Shown here in pieces: positions 1 to 6,387 of a stretch of 13,260 nucleotides of DNA. This DNA is from Rhodocyclaceae bacterium (GTDB lineage Bacteria; Pseudomonadota; Gammaproteobacteria; Burkholderiales; Rhodocyclaceae): assembly GCA_025361105.1 (NCBI GenBank), contig JANYAW010000193.1:1-13260 (forward strand). The letters are read 5' to 3'. Numbering within the stretch: the stretch's first letter is position 1; every line of letters starts with the position of its first letter. The notes under the pieces were generated by a model, which saw only the letters and a list, made by a program, of their open reading frames with translations, had not been told where the DNA came from and did not search any database. The position numbers and the translations under genes are program-made.

Positions 1-42
1 CTGCGTGACCAACTGGAGAACGTGCATCGTGAAGCAAGATGA
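1..42 (+). CDS. 3' end of an unidentified upstream gene (partial)
   Basis: The first reading frame runs from the left edge to a TGA at 40-42 and encodes LRDQLENVHREAR, a charged, helix-like tail of the kind often found at protein C-termini. The stop falls just inside the start of the adenylyl cyclase gene, which is the usual geometry of two translationally coupled genes. Only 13 codons are visible, so no family can be named and the reading could be chance. It matters because, if real, it favours the GTG at 29 as the cyclase start. Confidence 0.4.
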   Translation: MRDQLENVHREAR

Positions 43-2356
43 CCCGTCCGATTTAGAAGCTGAATCCCCGACCAAGGTAAGCGGCGTAGGCGGCACGCGC
101 ACGCGTGGCGACGCCGAGAACAATCGTCGCTTACGTCACGCTGAATTGCTGCTCGAAGTCACGCGACGTATGGCCGGTTATGGCACGCTCGATGAGGTAT
201 TGAAGGCGCTGGTCGAGATGACTACGACAGAACTCAATGCCGAGCGCGGCTCATTGTTTCTGAACGATCCCGACACCAATGAGCTTTACTCACGCGTGGC
301 GCAAGGCAACATCCAGCGCGAAATTCGCATCCTGAATACCAGCGGTGTGGCCGGATATGTATTCACGGCAGGCGAGGCGCTGATCATTCACGATGCCTAC
401 GCCGACGATCGATTCAATCGGTCAATTGACGAACAAACCGGTTTCATTACGCGCAACATTTTGTGCGTGCCGATCAAGACGGTGAAGGGTGAAATCATCG
501 GCGTTGCGCAAACATTGAACAAGCGCAGCGGGAAATTTACCAAGCAGGATTTGAGTTTGCTGGAAGCCATGACCAGCCAGGGCACCCTGGCCTTGCAAAG
601 CGCACAATTCATTGAGCGCATGCAGGCGATACGTCGTCAGGAAATGGAATTCATTGATGTGGTCTCGGAAGTCACGGCCGATATCAAATTGGGCTCCCTG
701 TTGCAAAAGGTCATGGGCGAAGCGACACGCTTGCTCAACGCCGAGCGCTCCACGCTTTTCTTAAATGACGAAAAGTCGCAGGAGTTGTGGTCGGAAGTTG
801 GCCAGGGCCTGGACTCGGTGCAGATACGTTTGCCCAATCATTTGGGTATCGCCGGTGCGGTTTTCACTGCGGGCAAGACCATCAACATCCCCTACGCTTA
901 TGCCGATTTACGCTTCAATCCGGCTTTTGACAAAAAAACCGGCTACTTCACTCGCTCAATTTTGTGTGTGCCCATCGTCAATAAACGTGGCAAGACTATC
1001 GGTGTGACGCAAGTTCTGAATCGGCGTGGCGGTCCCTTCACCAGCGAGGATGAGTCACGCTTGCGGGCGTTTACCGCGCAGATTTCGATAGCGCTGGAAA
1101 ACGCCAAGCTGTTTGCCGATGTACAGAGCATGAAGAACTACAACGAAGCCATGCTCGAGTCCATGTCCAACGCAGTGATTACGCTGGACGAAGCCGAGCG
1201 CATTGTGACTTGCAATGCGGCGGGCTTGAAAATACTCAAATTGCAAATTGGTCAAATTTTGAACAAGCCCGCCGCCGAAGTTTTGGGTGCAGAAAATGCG
1301 TGGGTAATCGACAAAATTAAACACGTGACCGAGACGCAGCAATCCGAGTTGCTGATGGACACTGAAATTCGCGTTCAAAACGAACAAGTCTCGGTGAATC
1401 TGACTTTGCAGCCATTGCTGTCTGCAGAAGCCAAGCGCATCGGCACGCTCGTATTGCTGGAAAATATTTCCAACGAAAAGCGCTTGAAGTCGACCATGTC
1501 GCGCTTTATGGATCCGGGCATCGCCGCGCAAATGGTCTCGCAGGGCGCTGAAGCTTTGGGTGGCAAGAGCGTGATGGCGACGGTGTTGTTCTCGGATATT
1601 CGCGGTTTCACCACCATCACTGAGACCCTTGGCGCACAAGGCACGGTGGCCTTGTTGAACGAATATTTCACGCTGATGGTGGATTGCATACAACGTGAAG
1701 AAGGGATGCTGGATAAATTTATTGGCGATGCCATCATGGCCGCGTTTGGCATTCCGGTGGGGCACGAGGACGACGCAGATCGCGCCGTGCGCGCCGCCAT
1801 TGCGATGCTCAAAGATCTGGCGAACTGGAACGCGCAACGTCATGCCGAAGGAAAAATGCCCGTCGATATCGGCATCGGCCTGAATACCGATCACGTGGTG
1901 GCCGGCACTATCGGCTCGAAAAAACGGATGGACTACACCATTATTGGTGATGGTGTGAATCTGGCGGCGCGACTGGAGTCAGCCTGCAAACAATACGGCG
2001 CACATTTGCTGATTAGCGAATTCACGCAAAAGAGTTTGCGCGGCACCTATTACAGTCGCGAATTGGATTTGGTGGTCGTCAAAGGCAAAACCAAACCAGT
2101 GGCGATTTATGAAATCATGGATTACCACACCGAGGAAAGTTACCCCAACATGAACGACGCGCTACGTCTGTTCCGCGCAGGCTTGGTGAAATACCGTCAG
2201 CAAAAATGGGATGACGCATCGGCGGAATTCAATGAAGTCCTGACGCTCAATCCGAACGATAAAGCTGCCAAGCTTTACATCGAACGCAGCGAACATTTCC
2301 TCAAAAATCCGCCGCCGGATGATTGGGAAGGTGTTTGGGTGATGCAGGACAAGTAA
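29..2356 (+). CDS. GAF-GAF-PAS class III adenylyl cyclase with TPR-like tail (CyaB1/CyaB2-like)
   Basis: This soluble cyclase should make cAMP from ATP. With the GTG start at 29 it has 775 residues: GAF-A about 54-195, GAF-B about 220-362, PAS about 368-482, class III cyclase about 512-692 and a TPR-like tail about 704-759. No membrane segment is seen. Both GAFs carry the NKFDE-type signature of cyclic-nucleotide-binding GAFs (N164, K165, F170, D174; N331, R332, F337, D341) and an AYADxRFN stretch. The catalytic set is complete: metal-binding D523 (SDIRGFT) and D567 (GDAIMAAFG), adenine-selecting K563 and T637, and transition-state N644 and R648. The Lys-Thr pair is typical of class IIIb adenylyl rather than guanylyl cyclases. 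GGAG at 15-18 lies 10 nt before GTG 29; an in-frame GTG at 5 would add 8 residues, and a start left of the window is not excluded. It converges with sspB. cAMP control through the GAFs is inferred from Anabaena CyaB1/CyaB2. Confidence 0.9.
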   Translation: MKQDDPSDLEAESPTKVSGVGGTRTRGDAENNRRLRHAELLLEVTRRMAGYGTLDEVLKALVEMTTTELNAERGSLFLNDPDTNELYSRVAQGNIQREIRILNTSGVAGYVFTAGEALIIHDAYADDRFNRSIDEQTGFITRNILCVPIKTVKGEIIGVAQTLNKRSGKFTKQDLSLLEAMTSQGTLALQSAQFIERMQAIRRQEMEFIDVVSEVTADIKLGSLLQKVMGEATRLLNAERSTLFLNDEKSQELWSEVGQGLDSVQIRLPNHLGIAGAVFTAGKTINIPYAYADLRFNPAFDKKTGYFTRSILCVPIVNKRGKTIGVTQVLNRRGGPFTSEDESRLRAFTAQISIALENAKLFADVQSMKNYNEAMLESMSNAVITLDEAERIVTCNAAGLKILKLQIGQILNKPAAEVLGAENAWVIDKIKHVTETQQSELLMDTEIRVQNEQVSVNLTLQPLLSAEAKRIGTLVLLENISNEKRLKSTMSRFMDPGIAAQMVSQGAEALGGKSVMATVLFSDIRGFTTITETLGAQGTVALLNEYFTLMVDCIQREEGMLDKFIGDAIMAAFGIPVGHEDDADRAVRAAIAMLKDLANWNAQRHAEGKMPVDIGIGLNTDHVVAGTIGSKKRMDYTIIGDGVNLAARLESACKQYGAHLLISEFTQKSLRGTYYSRELDLVVVKGKTKPVAIYEIMDYHTEESYPNMNDALRLFRAGLVKYRQQKWDDASAEFNEVLTLNPNDKAAKLYIERSEHFLKNPPPDDWEGVWVMQDK

Positions 2357-2401
2357 CGCGTTCCAATCAACGGCGTGCGGCCAGCACCAACTGGCGTGCG
2401 C

Positions 2402-2842
2402 TTACTTAATTCGCGTTAGATGCGAACCGCGTTCAGGTTTATTCGGCGAAGTCGACGGTGCGGGCTCGGTCGCACTACGAACAATATCAATCGCCGTGGT
2501 CGAGGTTTCAGGCGTAAGTGGAATTCCTCCACTGGATTCCCCAATTTCAAACGCCATGCCCTGCCCGTTCTCGCGCGCATAGATGGCGCTAACCCGCTCA
2601 ATTGGCACCATCACCGGGAATACGCGGCCATTGAAGCGTGCTTGAAAAGTTACAGCGTCGTTGTCGATTCGTAGTTGATTGGTCGCTTCATTACCAACGT
2701 TGAGGACAATCTCACCGTTTTTGACGGCTTCGCGCGGCACGCGCGTAGTCTCGTCGACCGCCACGGCCAGATAGGGCGTAAAGCCCTCTTCCGTGCACCA
2801 TTCATGAATGGCGCGAATCAGATAAGGTTTGGTTGAGCGCAT
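2402..2842 (-). CDS. sspB: ClpXP protease specificity-enhancing factor SspB
   Basis: SspB is the adaptor that binds ssrA-tagged polypeptides from stalled ribosomes and delivers them to ClpXP. The 146-residue protein opens with STKPYLIRAIHEWC and contains VSAIYARENGQGM, both hallmarks of the family, with a folded substrate-binding domain to about residue 110. An acidic, Pro/Ser/Thr-rich linker follows, then the C-terminal RGSHLTRIK. That tail fits the short basic-hydrophobic module with which SspB docks on the ClpX zinc-binding domain. It follows sspA at 41 nt, as in other proteobacteria. Its GGAGG ribosome binding site at 2854-2858 lies inside the 3' arm of a strong hairpin, 11 nt from the ATG, so expression is likely conditional or coupled to sspA. 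It ends 45 bp from the convergent cyclase gene. Confidence 0.95.
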   Translation of the reverse strand: MRSTKPYLIRAIHEWCTEEGFTPYLAVAVDETTRVPREAVKNGEIVLNVGNEATNQLRIDNDAVTFQARFNGRVFPVMVPIERVSAIYARENGQGMAFEIGESSGGIPLTPETSTTAIDIVRSATEPAPSTSPNKPERGSHLTRIK

Positions 2843-2847
2843 GCTTC

Positions 2848-2872
2848 AAAAAGCCTCCGGCAAAGCCGGAGG
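2848..2872 (-). terminator. sspA-sspB intergenic hairpin plus U-tract, masking the sspB RBS
   Basis: On the minus strand CCTCCGGC (2872-2865), loop TTT and GCCGGAGG (2861-2854) form a perfect 8-bp GC-rich stem, followed by C and five T residues (2852-2848). This is the form of an intrinsic terminator. The 3' arm contains GGAGG, the only good ribosome binding site for the sspB ATG at 2842, so the same hairpin both ends part of the sspA transcripts and hides the sspB RBS. The stem begins 11 nt after the sspA stop codon. Termination efficiency cannot be judged from sequence. Confidence 0.75.
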
Positions 2873-2883
2873 ACGATAGCCGA

Positions 2884-3558
2884 TTAGCGGCGCATGACCT
2901 TTTCTGACGGCGTCAGTGCATCAATGAAACCTTGCCGCGAGAAAATTCGCTCGGCAAACTTCATCACCGGCGCCGCCGTTTTGGGCAACTCAACGCCATA
3001 GAAATCCAGACGCCACAGCAAGGGTGCAATCGCTACGTCAAGTAGGGAGAACTCGTCGCCGAGCAAGAATTTCTGCTTGGTGAAAAGCGGCACTAACTCG
3101 GTCAGCCGATCACGCACATGCTGACGAGATTTGTCGGCCGATTTGAGATTCTTGTCGAGCGCATCGACGTGACTGAACAGCTCTTGCTCCATCGTGTGCA
3201 GCAATTGCCGCGCTTTGGCACGGGTCTGCGGATCAGGCGGCATCAATTGCGGATGCGGGAAGCGCTCATCGATGTATTCGTTGATGATGTTGGATTCATA
3301 AAGCACCAAATCCCTGTCCACCAGAACCGGCACGCGATTGTATGGATTGATGATGGCCATATCTTCGGGCTTGTTGAACAGGTCGACATCAATGACTTGG
3401 AAGTCCATCTGTTTTTCAAACAGCACAATGCGGCAACGATGACTGAATGGGCAGGTGGTGCCCGAATACAGATTCATCATGGCGCTGGTGCCCCAGGAAT
3501 AATCAGCATCACGAACCACTTTGCGGACGGGTGGCGCGTTCATTTCTCGATGCCCCAT
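2884..3558 (-). CDS. sspA: Stringent starvation protein A (GST-fold RNA polymerase-associated)
   Basis: SspA is a glutathione-S-transferase-fold protein that binds RNA polymerase and helps reprogramme transcription in starvation and acid stress; it is not expected to be a GST enzyme. A thioredoxin-like N-terminal domain starts at MMNLYSGTTCPFS (from residue 27) and includes NPYNRVPVLVD with the cis-proline. An all-helical C-terminal domain covers about 112-215. The FPHPQLMP segment (about 100-107) keeps the Pro-His-Pro surface pocket known to matter in E. coli SspA. The start is uncertain: ATG 3558 gives 224 residues, ATG 3543 has GGGG 9 nt upstream, and ATG 3480 would begin at MMNLYS as many homologues do. 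It sits 34 nt after petC and before sspB, the normal betaproteobacterial order. Confidence 0.93.
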   Translation of the reverse strand: MGHREMNAPPVRKVVRDADYSWGTSAMMNLYSGTTCPFSHRCRIVLFEKQMDFQVIDVDLFNKPEDMAIINPYNRVPVLVDRDLVLYESNIINEYIDERFPHPQLMPPDPQTRAKARQLLHTMEQELFSHVDALDKNLKSADKSRQHVRDRLTELVPLFTKQKFLLGDEFSLLDVAIAPLLWRLDFYGVELPKTAAPVMKFAERIFSRQGFIDALTPSEKVMRR

Positions 3559-3592
3559 TTAAGTAATCTCACAATCTGTAAAAAGTAAAAAA

Positions 3593-4327
3593 TCAATGTA
3601 CGTCTTTCCAATACTCACGCTTGAGCGCGTAAGTCAGGATGAAGAGCAGGAACAGGCCGAGCAACACAAACACACCCAAGCGCTTACGCGCCTCGGCACC
3701 GGGTTCGCCCATGTAATTCAGGTAGCCGACCAGGTCGCCAACCATCGCATCGTATTCCGGCGCGCTAAGCTTGCCCGGGCTTGTCAATTCAAGCGCATGA
3801 TGTTCACTCAGCACTTGATCGCCTTGCAATTCCCAGAATACGTGGGGCATACCGACATTTGGGAATACGGTATTGTTCCAGCCTGTCGGTCGTTCGCTAT
3901 CGCGATAGAAGCTTCGCAGATACGTGTAAAGCCAATCCGCACCCGAGCCAGACTCAGAACCACGTGCACGGGCAATCACTGTCAAGTCCGGTGGTGCTGC
4001 ACCAAAAAACACGCGGCCATCGGCGCGCTGCAATGCGACTTTCATCGGCTCACCAACTTTATCGGCGGTGAATAAAAGATTGTCTTTAATCTGTCCGTCG
4101 GATAAGCCAATGTCGCTCAGCCGGTTGTAGCGCATATAGGACGCTGAATGGCAATTGAGACAGTAGTTGACAAAGGTTTTGGCACCGCGTTGCAAGGCAG
4201 CGTTATCGCCACTTCGGTCGGGCGCTTTGTCCAAATGCAGTTCGGCGTTGGCGAATGCAAAGGTCGGCACCAAAAGGAAACTCAGGAAACTCAGAAAACT
4301 CAACACGAGAATGAGAGATTTTTTCAT
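3593..4327 (-). CDS. petC: Ubiquinol-cytochrome c reductase, cytochrome c1 subunit
   Basis: Cytochrome c1 takes electrons from the Rieske centre and passes them to soluble cytochrome c in the periplasm. The 244-residue precursor has a Sec signal peptide (MKKS, hydrophobic core to about residue 20, probable cleavage near AFA-NA at 26). It carries one c-type haem site, CLNCH (C56, C59, H60), and the likely axial ligand M160 in VGMPHVFWE. A C-terminal membrane anchor at about 217-234 ends in ALKREYWKDVH. Length and layout are normal for a bacterial c1. Its ATG overlaps the petB stop as ATGA, so translation is coupled. The signal peptide core is built from three 9-bp tandem DNA units reading LSF LSF LSF. 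Confidence 0.97.
   Translation of the reverse strand: MKKSLILVLSFLSFLSFLLVPTFAFANAELHLDKAPDRSGDNAALQRGAKTFVNYCLNCHSASYMRYNRLSDIGLSDGQIKDNLLFTADKVGEPMKVALQRADGRVFFGAAPPDLTVIARARGSESGSGADWLYTYLRSFYRDSERPTGWNNTVFPNVGMPHVFWELQGDQVLSEHHALELTSPGKLSAPEYDAMVGDLVGYLNYMGEPGAEARKRLGVFVLLGLFLLFILTYALKREYWKDVH
4269..4295. repeat. 9-bp tandem repeat, three units, inside the petC signal peptide
   Basis: Reading the plus strand, GGAAACTCA-type units follow each other three times, the last with one substitution (GAAAACTCA). On the coding strand each unit is CTGAGTTTY-like and encodes Leu-Ser-Phe, so the signal peptide core reads FLSFLSFLL. The period is a multiple of three, so a change in copy number would keep the frame and only lengthen or shorten the hydrophobic core. 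Confidence 0.7.
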
Positions 4328-5619
4328 TTCGAAGTCACCCTATCCGGTTCCGGTTTGCAACGATCAAGTGATGACCAAACTGGCATGGTCAAGAAAAACA
4401 AGAAGTAATACAGGCTGAACACTTGCGCTATAGGTGCCCCGGGGATCATGCCGAAGAACTCATACGAGGGTGGCTTGGTACCAAGAAAGCCCAGAATAAA
4501 GAAGCCGATGATGAACAGCGAAAGCATCCACTTGGTGATCGGCCCGCGATAGCGAATTGATTTCACCGGACTTCTATCCAGCCACGGCAACAAAAGCAAA
4601 ATCATGGTCGACGCACCCATTGCTGCGACACCCCAGAATTTCGCATCGATGCCAAACAACGGATAAGTCACTGCACGCAAAATGGAGTAATACGGCGTGA
4701 AATACCAGACCGGCGCGATATGCGGCGGCGTTTGCAATGGGTCGGCGGGAAAGAAATTGTTGTATTCGAGGAAGTAGCCACCACCTTCGGGCATGAAAAA
4801 CAGCACGATGGAAAACACTGCGAGGAATACCACGCAACCCACAATATCCTTGACCGTGTAATACGGATGAAAAGCAATGCCATCAAGCGGAATACCGTTG
4901 GCATCTTTCTTCTTCTTGATTTCTATGCCATCAGGATTGTTTGAGCCGACTTCATGCAACGCCAACAAATGCGCTGAGACCAAACCCAACAACACCAGCG
5001 GCACTGCAATCACGTGAAAAGCAAAGAAGCGGTTAAGCGTTGCATCACCCACCACATAATCACCGCGTATCCACAGCGACAAATCCGGACCAATGACGGG
5101 AATTGCAGAGAACAAATTAACGATAACCTGCGCACCCCAGTAGGACATTTGACCCCACGGCAACAGATAGCCAAAAAATGCTTCAGCCATCAGGCACAGG
5201 AAAATCAGCATGCCGAAAATCCACACCAATTCACGCGGTTTGCGATACGAGCCGTAGAGAAAGCCACGAAACATGTGCAGGTAAATCACCACGAAAAATG
5301 CTGACGCGCCGGTCGAGTGCATATAGCGAACCAGCCAGCCCCAAGGCACATCGCGCATGATGTATTCAACACTAGCAAAGGCAATCGGAACGCCCGAGGC
5401 ATTGAGTGTCGCGTCCGGTTTGAAATGCATCACCAGAAGGATGCCGGTAACGATTTGTATGACCAGCACCAACATCGCCAAGGAGCCGAAGAAATACCAA
5501 AAGTTGAAATTCTTCGGTGCGTAGTATTCCGATACGTGGGATTTCCAATTGGATGTCAGCGGGAAACGCGCATCAACCCAACCGAGCACACTTTTCAAAC
5601 CGTCATTAATCGTATTCAT
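4324..5619 (-). CDS. petB: Ubiquinol-cytochrome c reductase, cytochrome b subunit
   Basis: Cytochrome b is the membrane core of the bc1 complex, with the Qo and Qi quinone sites and two b-haems. The 431-residue protein has the eight-helix single-chain form, with the b6-like and subunit IV-like halves fused. Haem ligands are H101 (YMHSTGAS) and H115 (YLHMFRG) in helix B, and H202 (FAFHVIAVP) and H217 (SAHLLALHEVG) in helix D. The lysine-rich loop KKKKDANGIPLDGI (about 235-248) is a proteobacterial insertion. The Qo motif reads PVWY (303-306) rather than PEWY, and the helix D ligands are 14 residues apart instead of the 13 of Rhodobacter. It starts 4 nt after petA and overlaps petC by 4 nt. Confidence 0.97.
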   Translation of the reverse strand: MNTINDGLKSVLGWVDARFPLTSNWKSHVSEYYAPKNFNFWYFFGSLAMLVLVIQIVTGILLVMHFKPDATLNASGVPIAFASVEYIMRDVPWGWLVRYMHSTGASAFFVVIYLHMFRGFLYGSYRKPRELVWIFGMLIFLCLMAEAFFGYLLPWGQMSYWGAQVIVNLFSAIPVIGPDLSLWIRGDYVVGDATLNRFFAFHVIAVPLVLLGLVSAHLLALHEVGSNNPDGIEIKKKKDANGIPLDGIAFHPYYTVKDIVGCVVFLAVFSIVLFFMPEGGGYFLEYNNFFPADPLQTPPHIAPVWYFTPYYSILRAVTYPLFGIDAKFWGVAAMGASTMILLLLPWLDRSPVKSIRYRGPITKWMLSLFIIGFFILGFLGTKPPSYEFFGMIPGAPIAQVFSLYYFLFFLTMPVWSSLDRCKPEPDRVTSK

Positions 5620-5623
5620 CGCA

Positions 5624-6217
5624 TCAGGCTTTCTTGTCTTCGCCGATCACGATCTTGGCATCGCCAAGGTACATGTGGGGCGGGACTTCAAGGTTATCCG
5701 GCGCAGGCTTGCTCTTATAAACGCGACCGGCCAGATCGAAGGTCGAGCCATGGCAAGGACACAAAAAACCTCCCGGCCAATCCGCCGCGATACCTGATTC
5801 GACGCCTGTTTTGAATTTTTCAGTGGGCGAGCAACCCAGATGTGTACAAATGCCAACCGCCACCATAATTTCTGGCTTGATCGAGCGCGTCTCGTTTTGG
5901 CAATACTCGGGCTGCATGAGCTTTTCCGACTTGGGGTCGCTGACTTTGTCGTCGGTCTTGCGCAAGGACGCAATTTGCTCTTTGGTGCGATTGATAATCC
6001 ACACCGGCTTACCGCGCCACTCAACGGTTTTCATTTGGCCGGGCTGCAAGTCGCTGATGTCGACTTCGACAGGCGCACCAGCGGCTTTCGCACGCTCAGA
6101 GGGCAACATGCTCATGCCAAAGGGAATTGCGGCAACTACACCGGCAACGCCACCGACAGCTGCCGTCGCTACTAATAGGTTTCGTCGGCCGGAATCGACT
6201 GTTTCGTCACTACTCAT
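5624..6217 (-). CDS. petA: Ubiquinol-cytochrome c reductase, Rieske iron-sulfur subunit
   Basis: The Rieske protein carries the 2Fe-2S cluster that accepts the first electron of ubiquinol at the Qo site. From ATG 6217 it has 197 residues. An N-terminal twin-arginine stretch SGRRNLL (9-15) leads into a hydrophobic anchor (about 14-36), consistent with Tat export and retention as a membrane anchor. The cluster-binding boxes are CTHLGC (C124, H126, C129) and CPCHGS (C153, C155, H156), with the two outer-box cysteines C129 and C155 available for the usual disulfide. AGGA lies 9 nt upstream of ATG 6217. The frame stays open to 6292, but that 25-residue extension would precede the Tat signal and overlaps the candidate promoter, so I reject it. 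First gene of petABC. Confidence 0.96.
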   Translation of the reverse strand: MSSDETVDSGRRNLLVATAAVGGVAGVVAAIPFGMSMLPSERAKAAGAPVEVDISDLQPGQMKTVEWRGKPVWIINRTKEQIASLRKTDDKVSDPKSEKLMQPEYCQNETRSIKPEIMVAVGICTHLGCSPTEKFKTGVESGIAADWPGGFLCPCHGSTFDLAGRVYKSKPAPDNLEVPPHMYLGDAKIVIGEDKKA

Positions 6218-6295
6218 GGTGATTTGTCCTAAAGGCTTTCGGTTTCCAAAAGAGTCAAGCACTACAAACCCACTGCAAACCCGCGCAGCCACTCG

Positions 6296-6324
6296 ATTCT
6301 AACGAAAGTCGATTCGGGATTAAA
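6296..6324 (-). promoter_or_regulatory. Candidate petA promoter
   Basis: On the minus strand TAGAAT (6301-6296) is a good -10 element, and TTTAAT (6324-6319) sits 17 bp upstream as a weak -35. Transcription would start near 6289, giving a leader of about 70 nt before the petA ATG. The -35 matches the consensus poorly, so this is a guess by position and the -10 match alone. Confidence 0.3.
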
Positions 6325-6340
6325 GCCCCAGCGTGGGGCT
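6321..6340 (-). terminator. Short hairpin between the CoA-transferase gene and petA
   Basis: AGCCCCA and TGGGGCT form a 7-bp stem around a 3-nt loop (6324-6340), followed on the minus strand by TTTAAT. It lies about 50 nt after the CoA-transferase stop and before the candidate petA promoter, so it may end the dnaX-ybaB-recR unit and separate it from petABC. The T-tract is short and a CGC or GCG triloop is tight, so termination may be partial. Confidence 0.45.
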
Positions 6341-6387
6341 ATTTCATGCGGCTATTCCATAATTTCAGAATAACCATTACAAAACAA

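Noticed and set aside
1055..1894. Long open frame of 279 codons on the minus strand within the cyclase gene
   Set aside because: It is antisense to a clearly conserved protein, its product is rich in His, Gln and Arg with no recognisable domain, and it arises from codon bias on the other strand.
2380..2395. GCCAG-N6-CTGGC hairpin between the convergent cyclase and sspB genes
   Set aside because: The stem is only 5 bp and has no T-tract on either strand, so I cannot call it a terminator.
3118..3588. 156-codon plus-strand frame opposite sspA
   Set aside because: It is antisense to a conserved gene, has no recognisable domain and no ribosome binding site.
6218..6292. 25-residue N-terminal extension of the Rieske protein
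   Set aside because: It would bury the twin-arginine signal inside the protein; ATG 6217 has its own AGGA site and gives the usual length.
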